DNA from: Poronia punctata
Taxonomy: Eukaryota > Ascomycota > Sordariomycetes > Xylariales > Xylariaceae
NCBI GenBank assembly: GCA_022579005.1
Contig: MU401572.1
Coordinates: 33,356-97,355, forward strand
Direction: 5' to 3'
DNA length: 64,000 nt
Shown here: piece after piece, positions 1-11,630 of the stretch
Numbering within the stretch: the stretch's first letter is position 1
Layout of the letters: each line of letters begins with the position of its first letter
Translations under genes and position numbers: made by a program
Notes under the pieces: model-generated
What the model was told of the DNA's origin: nothing
Databases searched by the model: none
What the model saw: only the letters and a program-made list of their open reading frames with translations

Positions 1-3000
1 TTTAGTATACTAAATAGTTTGACTTGTATAAGTTTTTTTATATAATATTAAAGCTTTTTATTTTTTGTTTTATTAGTTAAAATGTTTATTATAACGTTTA
101 TTTTTTTTATATAGAAGGTTTTTTTTATAGCAATTTTTTAGTTTCTTGTTTTTTTGCTAATATAGAGGTTTTTTTTTTTTAAAAAGGCTTAAGCTTTTAT
201 TAAAACTATAAAATATATTTTTTTAGCTATGTAATTATTTTAATATATGTTTTAAAGTTTTCTAATATCTTTGGCATTTTTATTTTTGCTATTGCTTTAG
301 TACAGTATTTTGTTATAGCAATGCTTAAACTATCTACTTTTAAACCTAGGAGTTTAACTATAAAGTATGCGCAAAAAGACTTTTTTAGTAAAATAGCTAG
401 TTTAATATTTTAAAATAGCTTTAATATTTTGTAAAGGTAATTATAGTGCTTTTTTTAAGTGTTGCTAAAAATAACGATATTATTTATATATGCGCAGTAA
501 TAGTCTTTATAAAGCCTAAGCCTTTAGTTTATAAACTATTGTATATATGCTGGGCTATTTTTAAATTTTATTAATGCAACGCTTAATACTTCTAGTTTTC
601 TAGGTAACATAATAACTATTTTGTTTTTATGTTTTGTATAAACTAGTAGCTAGTAAAAAAAAGAAGTTACGTTATATACTATTATAAAGGCTTTGCTTTT
701 AAGATTAGCTATTATGTTGTTTTAATAAGGTATTAAATAAATATTTAGGATGCTAATATTATTTAGCGCGTATAGGTTTATAACAACTTTTTTTTTTTTT
801 TTATTATTTATGATCTTTTATGTAACAAATATTAAGCATTTAAATAGGCTAGGTTTTTTTATTTAATATAGTTTTTTTTATTAGTATAGTATATTAAATA
901 TATTATCGAAGATTTGTTAGTTTTTAATTCCTAATTAGTATAGTTTTATTTTTATTTATTATTTTTGCTAATTGTTAACAAAATTAACTTTTAGTTTTTC
1001 TTTTTTTAGCATTAGTATAATACCTTTTTTTATTTATATATTATATTGCTTTAGTATTTTAATAAACTTTAATATATACTGTAGCTTTTTATTAAATACG
1101 TGGACTTTGTATTTTGTTTTAGTAAATAAAATATGTTTTAAATAGATTAGTTTTATTTTAGTATTTTTGCAGTTTGTATTTAGTTATAATAGTATATTAT
1201 AATTATTTTTAGCTAATATTAACTAAGCTTTGTAAATATTAGGTGTCTTTGTTTGCAAGTAAGCTAGTATATTATTATTAAAATTAAACTAGTTAAAGCT
1301 TGTTTTATATTGTATAGCTAATACTTTAGCGTAAGCATTAGTTTAGTATACTTTTTTAATTTTATTAACGTCTAGGTTTTTAATATTTCTTAATTTTAAG
1401 TTTTTTTTAAGTATAATTAGTTTGTTAGTAGTATTAGTATATATTACTAACTTAAGTAATTTATAGTTTAATATAGCATTTATAAGTTTAAATAATAATG
1501 TTTAAAATATAAAATGTTTTCTATATTTAAAGTAGTATTTATCTGGCAGATTTGTATATTGTACTAGTATATTTATTATAGTATATAGTTTAACTATTAT
1601 ATTAGTTTATATGGTAACCTTTTGTTTTAGTAGTATGTGTTTATAGAAAATAGTTATAAGTATTGCTGCTTTAGCTGCTAAGTTTATATATAGTTGTTGT
1701 TTAGGTATATATAATATAACGCTATGTTTATAAAACTATAGTATACTTAAAAAAATTCTCGGTTTTAAGTTTTAATATAGCTATGCTGTTATTTTAATAC
1801 GTACTTTTAGCTTTATACTAGTTTATAGTAGTATTAAAAAAGTTGCTATCTTATTTAATTTAATTATGCTTTTTATTTTTTTAAATAGCATTAGTTAAAG
1901 TGCTTAATAGACCTTATATAGTACTTTTACTTTGTTAAAAAACTGTTTGCTTACTATTATGTTTAATGCTTTCAAATTTGTATATATTGTAAATATATTG
2001 TGTTAACCTTTAAATCTAGCTAATAATTTAGTATATATATACTTAGAGGGAATTTTCTAATTTAATGTTGTTTTTAGCTTTGCGTTAATAATTACCTCTT
2101 TGTATAGGGCGTAATTGTTATTTATATAAAAGATTTTACTTAATGCTGCTATTAGGTTAGTAAGATTTTTAAAATAATTTTTAACTGTTAGCTTATAGTA
2201 TAACGGTAATTATTTTATATTTTAACAATAAGAATTTTTTATTACGTGCTTTATATACTAGTTTTTTAAAGGAAACATTGTTTAACATTTTTTATAAGTG
2301 TGTTTATATTTTAGTGTAAGTACTAGTTTACTAATAATTATAAGGACTAATAAATAGTTATTAATGTTTTAATTGCTGTTTAGTAATATATAAACTTTGT
2401 TTTTGTTATTTAAAATCTTTTTTAAAAAAAAGTAGCTGTTTTGTTTTAATTTGTTTTTTTTTTAGTTTTTATTTTCTTTATTATGTGCTACATATACTTT
2501 ATTAACCTGTTGTTTGCTTTAAGTGTCTTGTTGTCTTAGTTGTTTAACTTAATAGTTAAATTTACATTTTTAGGGAAATTGTTTGTTTTATAGTTTATAA
2601 AATTGATTAGAGGTTTGTTTTTTATTGTAGCTATTGTTGTAATTGTATAGCTTATTTTGGTTATATTAGTTATTATAATTATTATAATTGTTATAATTGT
2701 TATAATTATTATAATTGTTTTTGTTATATAACCTGTTTGTTTAGCCTTAACGGTTGCTGTAATTATTATATTTTTAATATATATTTTCTTATTATTTTTT
2801 TAAAGTATTATTATGTTAAGCTGCGTATACGTAGCTAAGCGTTAGGATTATATTAAAGCTACTTAGTAGCTTTTAATTAATTGTTATTAGAAGAGGTAAT
2901 ACGATTGTTTATTTATATATTGTTGCTTTTTTTTTTAAATAATTAAAATATTTATAAAATGCTATACCTAGTTTTAGTTTAATAACTAGTTGCTATAGAA

Positions 3001-4440
3001 ATAAGTAGATCATATTATAAACCTGTGTTAATTGCTAAATAGGTGTTTTAAAACTTAACGCTTTTACGTATTTAGTGATTTTAGCTGCTTATAATTAAAT
3101 TAATATACTATTTTAAAGTTAGTTTGTTTTAAATATGTTATTTAAATTTTAAAGTGTTGCAAGAGCATTTGCTAAGAGCATTTAAAATTTATTTTAGAGT
3201 TTTTTTAATGCAATTATATTGTTTGCTAGCATTGTTTTTTTAAAATCTAGTTTGTATTTTTTTGCTTACTATACTTATATATTTTTTTAAAGTAGTTATA
3301 GGAAATCTTTTTAAATAATTGCAGCTTTTGCTAGATTTTTTAAATGTTTTTTAATACTGTTTTTAAATAGTAGCACATTGTGCTAATAAGTATTTATACT
3401 AACTATAATATAATCTTTTTAATTAAATAATATATTAACGTTAGGGTTAAAGTAACTAACTTGTTAGATTTTCTAGCTATATAACTTATTATTATTATTG
3501 CTAGGCTATGCTTAATTGTTAAAAAACTTAAGTATTTTTGTTATTATAAGTATTATTTTAGTTATTTTAGCTAGATTAAAAGGTGCTAAAGTAGCTAGTT
3601 AGTTTGCTATATTGCTATTAAGTTAAAGTTATAACTTTTATTAAACTGTTAATGGTTTTGGTTGTTGTATTAGCTTAATAGGTAGTTGTTTTTAAGGTTT
3701 TGCAAACTTTTTTGCTAGTAGTAATATAGCTATAACGTTAATAAGATAAAGGGCTAACATTTAATAGGATAGGTTTGGTGCTAATAAGGTGTTTAGGCTG
3801 TTATTTAATAGGGTTTTGTTAGGGTTAAAGATAAGTAGTCTTTTTTTTAAAAAGGTATGTTGTTTGTTTAATAAGTTGTTGTTAAGATTTTTATATGTTT
3901 ACAATGCTTAGTTATATAGTCTATTAATTTTAAACTTGTAAGCTTATTTGTTTACTTACTAACTTGCTAAATATAGTAAAGGGGTAAGTGTTTATTTGTT
4001 GTTTTTTATAAAAAGCGTTAGTTTAGATTTAAGTTTTAAGTATTTATTTGCTATACTTTTAAAATATTTTGTTTTTAAGTTAGGCTTAGCTTAGTTAATG
4101 CTTTAATTTTTAATATTTTTTAAAAATTTGTTAACAACAATATATTGTTTAATTGTATTAATATTTTTGCTATCTATATAGTTTAAAGTATATAGCGCCT
4201 ACTAGGATGTTTTAATAGTTTGTTTATTTTAACAATATATAGCGCTTACTAGTTTCTAAGGTGTTTTTTCTAAATAGGGGTAAAATTAGGGGCTTTTTTT
4301 CCTATTTTTTAATTTATATAACGTAGTAGATCGTTATAAATAAAGGATTATAAAAAGAAAAGGAAAGTAAGCTGCAAGAAACAAAATAAACAATTAAATT
4401 AGGGTGTGTTTTTTGTAGTGCTACGATTAAAGCGTTAAGA
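1..4440 (-). mobile_element. RIP-decayed Ty3/gypsy retrotransposon, truncated by the window edge
   Basis: The plus strand is extremely T-rich and C-poor, and no long ORF survives. Read on the minus strand, 490 down to 467 gives Y-I-N-N-I-V-I-F, the reverse-transcriptase catalytic box YVDD with both Asp codons (GAT) turned to AAT. Continuing down to about 230, the same frame, with stops at former Gln/Trp codons, keeps the order and spacing of a fungal gypsy RT (LLGLKVDSL, then MPKILENFKTYI, then KKYI). Gag/protease would lie at higher coordinates, and RNase H/integrase would lie left of base 1. G-to-A changes on the coding strand are what RIP produces. The right limit is uncertain; composition becomes mixed from about 4440. 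Family assignment is good, subfamily unknown. Confidence 0.75.
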
Positions 4441-4760
4441 TGTTGTTACGATCCCTAGATTTGGTGTTCTTGTAGTTTAGTTAATTTCTTGTTATATTAA
4501 CTAATTTATTTTAGTCTTTTTAAGGAAAATATACTATAGGGATCCTATTCCCTATATGATGGTTATAGTTATAGTGCGGCCGACTAAGCAGTATTGCTAG
4601 CTACTATTTTAATAGCATTAGGTTAGTATAATAAAAATAAGAATAAATTAACTAGAGTAGAAGCAAGGTTTAAATAATCCTTTGAATTAATTTATGCTAT
4701 GTTTGTAGACTAATAGGGTTACGTGATAAAGTTACGTAACGTATTTATATAATGCATCTT
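4440..4760. other. Mixed-composition junction between two AT-rich blocks
   Basis: This short stretch is less AT-biased than its flanks and carries isolated G+C-rich words such as GCGGCCGAC near 4577. It separates the T-rich block (left) from the A-rich block (right). It could be an LTR or an unmutated piece between two insertions. I found no second copy in the window that would prove an LTR. Confidence 0.35.
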
Positions 4761-6380
4761 TATAATGCGCGTAACACTTAAGCACTTTAACTAAATTAAT
4801 TTATAAGCTATTTTTAAGCACTTATATTTTTATAAAGCTTTTTTTATAAACTTTAATACTAAATAAGTTTAAAAACACTTTTAAATTTATAAAAACGCAT
4901 TATATTAGTTAAAAACTTATAAATAAGTACTAAGCAACTTTTTATATATAGTTAAAATAGTATACTAAGTAATAAGTTTGCTATAAATATTAAAAGTAAA
5001 AAATTTAATATATAAAAGTTAAAAATTATATAAAAACTTTAGCTATACTATAATTAAAATAGTTAAGCATAAAATAAATAAAGTTTATTAGTATTTAAAA
5101 ACAATTTTAATTATATAATAAGTTATTATAAAATATACTAAATACTAGCTAATAAAGCTACTTTTAATATAATTACTTCATTTTAAGCTAATTATACTAC
5201 TTAAATTATTAATATAATAAAGTATAAACTATATAAGTTTTAATAAAATATAAATACTAATATATATTAAATATACTATATTATAAGTAAAAGCTAAAAA
5301 AGTACTAAATATATTTTTTAAAACTATAAAGCTTTTAATAAATTAAATTAGCTAAACTTTTAGCTATTTATATAAATAAATATATAATAATAAACTTAAA
5401 TTTATAAGCTTTAAAGCTATTATATAGCACTTTTTAAATAGCTTTATAATAAAGCTAATAATACTTTTATGCTTATATAATAATAATAAAGTTAAAAAAG
5501 TTAATTAAAATATTAAGCAAATTATATTATAAAAAACTATTATAAGCAAATTTAAAAGCGTAAATAAGTTACTTATATATATAATATGCTTATATAACTA
5601 AATTTTAAAGCTAAGTAGCTATTTAAGCTATTTTTTCTTTTTTAGTACCTAATTGCTTTAATACTAAAAAATAGTAAAAGTAGCAAATTATATTTATAAC
5701 TTAAAAAAAAAAAAAAGCTAAAATATAAAAAGATTTAGTACTAAATTATAAAGCATTACTAGCTAAATAATATTTTAATAATATAAAAGCTAGCTAAAAT
5801 TAAATTAAAACTTATTTATAAAAATATAAAAAACTAATTTATACTTATAAACTTAATAATTAAATTTTATAAGTATAGTAAAAAAGCTATAAAGTTAAAC
5901 TTTATTATAATAAGCTATAGTTTATAATAAGCTATTACTTTAGCAATATATATTAACTATATAGCTTTAATAATATATTATTAACTAATAAGTATAATAA
6001 AATAAACTTATTTTTAGCATATATATAAAATAGCTAGCTTATATAAAGCTTATAGTATACTAGCAAGCTAATACTAAAAAAAAACTAAAAATAGCTAAAA
6101 ACTATAAGCAAAATTATAAAATAAATAAAGTAGTAATAAAATTAAAAATAGCTTTATTAAGCTAATTAAAGTAACTAGTTTAATAAAAAAAATAGTTATA
6201 AATTTATTAACTTTTAAAAAATAAAATAATAAACTTATTAAGTACTATAAACAATTATTATAATAAAGCTTAAAGTTAAAGTACTTAGCTTTACTTAATT
6301 TATATATATAAATATTTTTTATACTTTTTAATATATATAAAGCTTATAAAAAATATATAATTATCCTAAACTTCCCTTTA
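4760..6380. repeat. A-rich RIP-mutated repeat, family unknown
   Basis: The plus strand is A-rich, the opposite bias to the left block. The surviving G and C sit mostly in AGCT/GCTA/AAGC contexts, and TpA is hugely abundant, the usual RIP product. All six frames are full of stops. I tried to read pogo/Fot1-like transposase and gypsy motifs on the plus strand and could not support either. It is most likely a second transposon copy, or part of one, inserted in the opposite orientation to the 1-4440 element. Confidence 0.6.
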
Positions 6381-6680
6381 TAGCATTTTAACTGCAAATC
6401 GTAGTTAGGCTGCTACTAAAAAACAAGAAAAAGCATAGGAGCATAGATATAAATACCTATATATTTCTGTTATATACATAATTTAATAACATATGCATAA
6501 TATGCAGTAAACACTAAAATTCGTCCGATAGGCCAGGGCTCGTTTCAAATAAACAGTCGCCAGTCAGACCTTGAACCGAATCAGATCTCCTATGCTTTGC
6601 CTCTGATAATCTCATTACTCTTACACACAAAATCAGTCGGCCACATCTATCACTTGACTTTTACTCCTTAGTTGTCCATT

Positions 6681-6928
6681 ATGAGCTCATTTGGGCGCAA
6701 TTTTATCCCCATGGGATTGGCCATTGTATTCGGCATGGCAAATGGTACGAACTTGACCCCTTCGCGTCACTCCAAAGACTAAATTATTCTCAAGGATACT
6801 ACGCTTTTCAGCCCCTTCTCAAAGAAAGGCATGAGAAACTTGATCTGCCTTCTCAATATGAGCAACAAAGCACTCACATATCTGAGGTTAAACAACAAAC
6901 ATCCGAAGATAAGAAGCCAAAGTCATGA
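6681..6928 (+). CDS. Two-exon 65-aa single-pass membrane protein (hypothetical, possibly mitochondrial)
   Basis: Exons are 6681-6744 and 6795-6928. The intron has GTACGA at the donor, a CTAAA branch-like site and CAAG at the acceptor. The protein begins MSSFGRNFIPMGLAIVFGMA and continues NGYYAFQPLLKERHEKLDL, then a hydrophilic tail with several Gln and Lys ending KKPKS. Residues 10-24 form one hydrophobic helix preceded by Arg6, followed by an aromatic GYYAF and a charged segment, which is a layout seen in small inner-mitochondrial-membrane proteins. I do not recognise the family, and the mitochondrial role is inference. The gene lies only about 300 bp from the RIP block yet has an intact frame. 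The total of 198 nt is a clean multiple of three across the splice. Confidence 0.7.
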
Positions 6929-8164
6929 AATATCACATCTTACACTTTAGACCGAAGTTCGATCGTTTAAGTTCACCGGATACTCTCTCACGCTCAGTCA
7001 CGAGCCTGCGAAGATGTTTAATTCGCTGTATCAACTTACCGGAGACTCTCCGACACTGGAAAGAAACGCCAGGCAGTCTCAATGCGGCAGTTGTCGCCCG
7101 TCTAAGCCTTGTATCATTCACCACCATACAAATACAACCGTCGGCTCGGTCCTGGGTCGTCTATTAGGAACTGAATATGATCGGGCACGGCTTCGGTAGC
7201 GGAATGGGTACTGCTTGCCCTCGGCAGATAGACACTTCATGGGTGTTGTTTGAGCCAGACATATATACACTTCAGATCTTCAAGCACTGCCGGAACATGT
7301 CAGTCAAAGAACTGAACCTTTTAACATCGAGAGGAGTAATGAACGGGGACTAGCAAGACCTACACATGTATTATTCAACTGTATCCTTTATGTAATGGTA
7401 TATAGGAAAATTTAAAGTTGTCCAACATCGGTTTTCTTTGGTAACTAGGTAGGTACTCGGCCTATCAGGGCGGTATCTCCTTAAACTGTCGTCTTTCGAT
7501 ACTAGAGAACCTAGTCAGCCCAGTAGGAATAACTGAGAATGCCCGGTTCTCGAAATGTTTCGTCTACGAGTAGACAGTAACGTTTGATTACGTAAGACCA
7601 AGTCCACCCTTTTTAACTACACGTACGAGTAGAAGTCGGCACCGCTGTATGAGTACTGGAGACATAATTGAATGATATATAAAGTATCTACGTTTCACAT
7701 TCTCGCGTCTACTATCCCAACCTTTATTTTATCTATCAATCCACAGTTATACAAGTAGGTTGATCCATGAATGTTCTTATGTAGCTAGTTACCTGCCAAC
7801 ATTATGATATCAGGAAGATGCAGTACAAGTGACGTCTCAGCTTTTCAACCTTGGTCCGAACTTTCACCGACGACAGCTCTCAAGAGCTGTGGATGCAAAC
7901 AGCCAATGAGAACTAGTCAATTGGAAGGCCCACCTTTCCATACGAGCAAACTAGGTACTGGACAGACCGCTGGCTGCTTCCCATTCTGGGCATCCGCGAA
8001 AAAAGACGCTCCCAATTGACTGAACCTCATCCTATCGAAAAACACAACTGACCTTGTCACCAACGTCCGACTCCTTCACGCACCACAACGCCTCAACGGC
8101 CATCTCAAACCGGACCAATCTCCACTCATTTTCCCCGATAGAGACTATAGAAGTCTTTAACAAA
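6929..8164. other. Intergenic region and COX5 promoter
   Basis: No gene is supported here. The stretch holds the 3' UTR of the 65-aa gene and the promoter of COX5. Two exact TACGAGTA octamers occur at 7565 and 7624. Short ORFs (for example 6925-7167 and 7804-8019) lack homology and overlap the gene ends. Confidence 0.6.
7903..7907 (+). promoter_or_regulatory. CCAAT box upstream of COX5
   Basis: A CCAAT pentamer lies about 260 bp upstream of the COX5 start codon. CCAAT is the binding site of the HAP complex, which drives respiratory genes in fungi. A single pentamer is weak evidence, so this is a candidate site only. Confidence 0.25.
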
Positions 8165-9053
8165 ATGATGCGCACATCGAGCTCCCTCCTGCGCGCCGGT
8201 CTCCGGGCCAGCAGCATGAGAACATCGACGACCGTCGTTCCCCGAGCCTTCGCCTCAACCCACGCTATTTCGAATCCTACGCTGGCCAACATCGAGAAGA
8301 GATGGGAGGGCATGCCTCCGACCGAGCAAGCCGAGCTTTGGATGGCTCTACGCGATCGTATGAAGGAGAACTGGGCCGACCTTACTCTCCAGGAGAAGAA
8401 GGCTGGTACGTGACAACAAACGCTTTGTTACCGAGATGCGGGGATGCATAGGCCTCTACAACACTTTTCGTGCAGGGAAGAGCTATCTAAGATGGAGTTG
8501 AGAGCTCCTATGGATGGCGTCATGACCGATTGACACCTGTGGATAGGGCTATCAAGGATGGTTGGAAGTCGTGATAGCTTCTAGTCCAAGTGGACCCACA
8601 ATTCAGCTGAAGCAACGTCCACTGACGAGATATCTTTCATTTACACTTGACCTCGGCACTGACGTCTACTGCTGGTTAGCCTACTGGATTGCCTTCGGAC
8701 CCCATGGTCCCCGGGCCCAGCCCCCTGCCGACGAGAACCGCAAGGTTGCTCTTTACACAGCCCTCGGTGTCCTGGTCAGCTTAGCTATCTTCGCGACGCT
8801 GCGCGCCTTCGCCGGCCCAGCTCCCAGCACTATGAACAGGGAATACGAGGAGGCATCGAACGAGTTCCTCAGGGTAAGCTCTCCGACCTATTTATCCCCT
8901 ATTCCTTCCGTTGCCTCGGGTGCTTGGCATTGTCATGTGTAATTTGCTGACTTCTGTCTCTGCGAACAGGCCCAAAAAGCCGAGCCCCTCACTGGTCTAT
9001 CGTCCGAAGGATACTCTGGCAAGGGCCAGGTACAATCGCCCCCCAAGCATTAA
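8165..9053 (+). CDS. cox5: Cytochrome c oxidase subunit V (COX5; subunit IV of animals)
   Basis: This is a nuclear-encoded structural subunit of respiratory complex IV in the inner mitochondrial membrane. Exons are 8165-8405, 8680-8873 and 8970-9053; the joined frame gives 172 aa, normal for the family. The N-terminus (MMRTSSSLLRAGLRASSMRTS) is an Arg/Ser-rich mitochondrial presequence. Family landmarks follow: AISNPTLANIEKRWE, ELWMALRDRMKENWADLTLQ, AYWIAFGPHGPRA across the first splice, one membrane helix (VALYTALGVLVSLAIFATL), and a C-terminal GLSSEGYSGKGQVQSPP. Intron 1 is unusually long for this window (274 bp) and carries extra ORFs, but only the 8680 acceptor restores the conserved AYWIAFGP junction. 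The second ATG codon follows immediately, so the start could be one residue later. Confidence 0.95.
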
Positions 9054-9971
9054 GTTTCGATATAGCTTCAAGCGCCGTTACCACGCCGACCCCCAACCCC
9101 CGTCAAATGAACCCAACCCTTTCCCTTTCCCTTTGTTCTTAGATAAACCCACAAATTCTGAAAAGGACGCTTTACTACACCCCGAGCTGAATCGATTGAC
9201 GTGCGAGATACGCCCTTGTACAACAATAATACGAATCAATTTGCCAAAATTAGGCCGACGGGCCCCGCATGGAAGTCACTTCCCCCCCTTACTACTATTT
9301 ATAAAAGCCTCTTGGCTTGGTAGGGTCAAGATGATTCAGGATGGGAGGTACAGAAGACGGGGGTTTAAAAGCAGAGCGGCTCTGGGCTGGCTACCTAATT
9401 TTAGGCCAAAGAAACTATCAGGACAACCCAAACGGCACAGGCAATCATCCAGCTTTGCTAGGGCTTTTTGTAAATATGTAAAAGACGATAATTCTTACCC
9501 TGTTTATTCAGCAACCGCGGACCCCCGGCTTTATACCTGAGTTTCCAATAACAGATCGATAATGAACTATTGTGGGCGGCATACTTGGTGATATAGCTTC
9601 CCATTTCTCTATAGGAAACAATATTGCTGAGTAGCCCTAGCAGGATGAGGTCACCGCAGTTCCCGCTGCCCCTCCTGTGTTGCGATTATCTGGGCTTGGG
9701 CCGATGATATGATCCTTTATGTTGCCATCAAAGGTATTGTTGCTACATCTTCAATTATTTTTCATATTTAAGTAGCCGGTTAGTCCATTTCCAGCTTCCA
9801 CCCTACGATATCTCACGGATATATCACCAGAAAATAAACACCGGTTTCAACGCAGACTGTGGCTTTCATCTACTTATGTATGTAGTCACTACCTAACGAC
9901 CCTAATGAGAGTGTCCGTCTAAATTCTTCCCGGCTATCTTGAATAAACTCGCTGCCCGTGATTGATATCCC
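9054..9971. other. Convergent 3' region between COX5 and the siderophore acyltransferase
   Basis: No gene is supported. The stretch holds the 3' UTRs of two convergent genes. A long ORF over 8911-9540 runs through COX5 exon 3 in another frame and has no recognisable domain. Confidence 0.6.
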
Positions 9972-11630
9972 TCATAGAGCTGGGGCGTTCCAAGCTTCTC
10001 TCCTAAGCCGACAAAGCCACGCCTGCTTATGTGGCAGTGCGATTTGTTTTTCTTTGGCGAACCCCGAGTTCTCGAGATGGTGGATGAATCTGGGGTAGAG
10101 TATTTGTTAGGTTTGGCATATTCCATATTTAAAAAGGGGGGGAAAGGGGGAGAAAAGAAAGAAGACTGACCTTTGATTATCGACTCTGGGCTCCAGGTAG
10201 ATATTCATCGTGCGATTATCCGCCTGCCAACACCACTGGACGAGACTAGATAGCCATATAGCTACTTTCCCTCTTGCCCATTCTTCGCCGATTAAGACAT
10301 GCAGCCCTCTATCGAAGTCTTGCGCCTCGTTTCCCATGTATTGGCCTAGTCTATCCTCTCTAACCCAGTAAATCTCGAAATAACCGAACGGGATGCCGTC
10401 CCACATCCCGATAGCCGGGAACGAATGTTGCGATTTCAAAGCGTCGGAAAGGAAGTTATCGTGGTAATTCCCCCAGAATGCGGATACGCGTGGTGCCGAT
10501 AGCCAGGATTGTAATAAGACCTGGTCGGACATTGTGCCGAGATGGGACAACGACTCGTTATTATCGCCCTTTCCAACCGGCCCTAGATGAGGGACAGGCT
10601 TGGAAGAAAGCGAGGCGACTCTGAAGGAGAGATATTTCCCCACACTGGGGATATACCGGGAATAGAAGATCTCGCCCATTCGAGGTGGCTTCTGCCTACG
10701 TGGGTGTCGTATGTTGTTCGTCATCGTGTATTGCAAAGGAGGTGGAGGGTAGTAAGTCGGCAAATGTGAAGACGAGTAATATGGACCGACGGGGAAAGTA
10801 GGGGGTGCTGCTAGGGAGGTCGGGACAGGACCTCCAGGCAAATCAGCAGTTACTATACTGGGTAGAGTGCCCGGCGGATGGGAGATAGCCTTGTGCAGCA
10901 TCTCGTTGGCCACGGGAGAAGCTGGTCTACTAGTAGCAGGAGACGCGGGATGTGACTGGGGCACATGTAGTGTCTTCATAGGCTGTAGCGTGAAGAGGAA
11001 AATGCCACTATGCATTTGCCAAAACATACTCCGAGTGACGAACATCTGATCCCAACCCTGCTCCTTATCAGCAAGTCCACTGCCTACCGACGTATCAAGG
11101 CTCGTGATGAGGCCCATTCTCTCCAACTTGGGAATCATATTCTTGCTACGAAAGACCCCCTCGCGCTTGATCCGAATCCGCCAATCGCCCCTAGGCTTCG
11201 CTTCGAGGGGCGTGGACTTGGTCTGCTCGCCGTGGATCACATGTGATGGCTCCGGCTGCTCAAAGTACCAATATAAAGATATCCACAGCATCAAGGCGAT
11301 CTGGCGCGAAGGACTGGCATGAGGTTTAAAGTCGTGACTAGAAGGATTGGAGATGGAGGAGATGAATATAGTGTCGTTCTGCAACGTGGGCTGGCGAAAA
11401 CGATGAGACTGGTGCTGGCGCGGATGATGGTCATGGCTCTCGTCTCCAGAAACAGTGAGCCGCCTCATGTCCGAATCGATGCCTTCTTCGGTATGTAATG
11501 CCACCGACCACCCGGCAGGAAAAGGTGTGGGATTCACGTTCAGTTCATTATTCTTGAAGAATAAGCCGCCAAACACGGGCTGGACAGTATAGGTCTGCCC
11601 GTCGGGCAAATGGACAGATGAAGGGCCCAT
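9972..11630 (-). CDS. Siderophore N5-hydroxyornithine acyltransferase, SidF/SidL (IucB-like GNAT) family
   Basis: Exons are 10171-11630 and 9972-10089 (minus), giving 525 aa; the 81-bp intron has a GTCAGT donor and CCCCAG acceptor. The start is MGPSSVHLPDGQTYTVQPVF, followed by GGLFFKNNELN, the N-terminal signature of fungal hydroxyornithine acyltransferases. Residues about 365-515 are the C-terminal acyltransferase fold shared with bacterial IucB/MbtK (LLQSWLSAPRVSAFWG, FGYFEIYWVREDRLGQY, DRGLHVLIGEEWARGK, IYLEPRVDNQRFIHHLENSG). The enzyme adds an acyl group to N5-hydroxyornithine in ferrichrome- or fusarinine-type siderophores. The middle (about 205-320) is Pro/Ser-rich linker. The C-terminus NAPAL is not a canonical PTS1, so a cytosolic SidL-like acetylase is possible; I cannot separate SidF from SidL by eye. 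Confidence 0.85.

Noticed and set aside
4760..6380. pogo/Fot1 transposase remnant in the A-rich block
   Set aside because: Fragments resembling it could be read only by switching frames repeatedly; no consistent motif order, so no family was assigned.
8911..9540. Long plus-strand ORF (209 codons) downstream of COX5
   Set aside because: It overlaps COX5 intron 2 and exon 3 in another frame, has no domain, and is a Pro/Arg-rich shadow.
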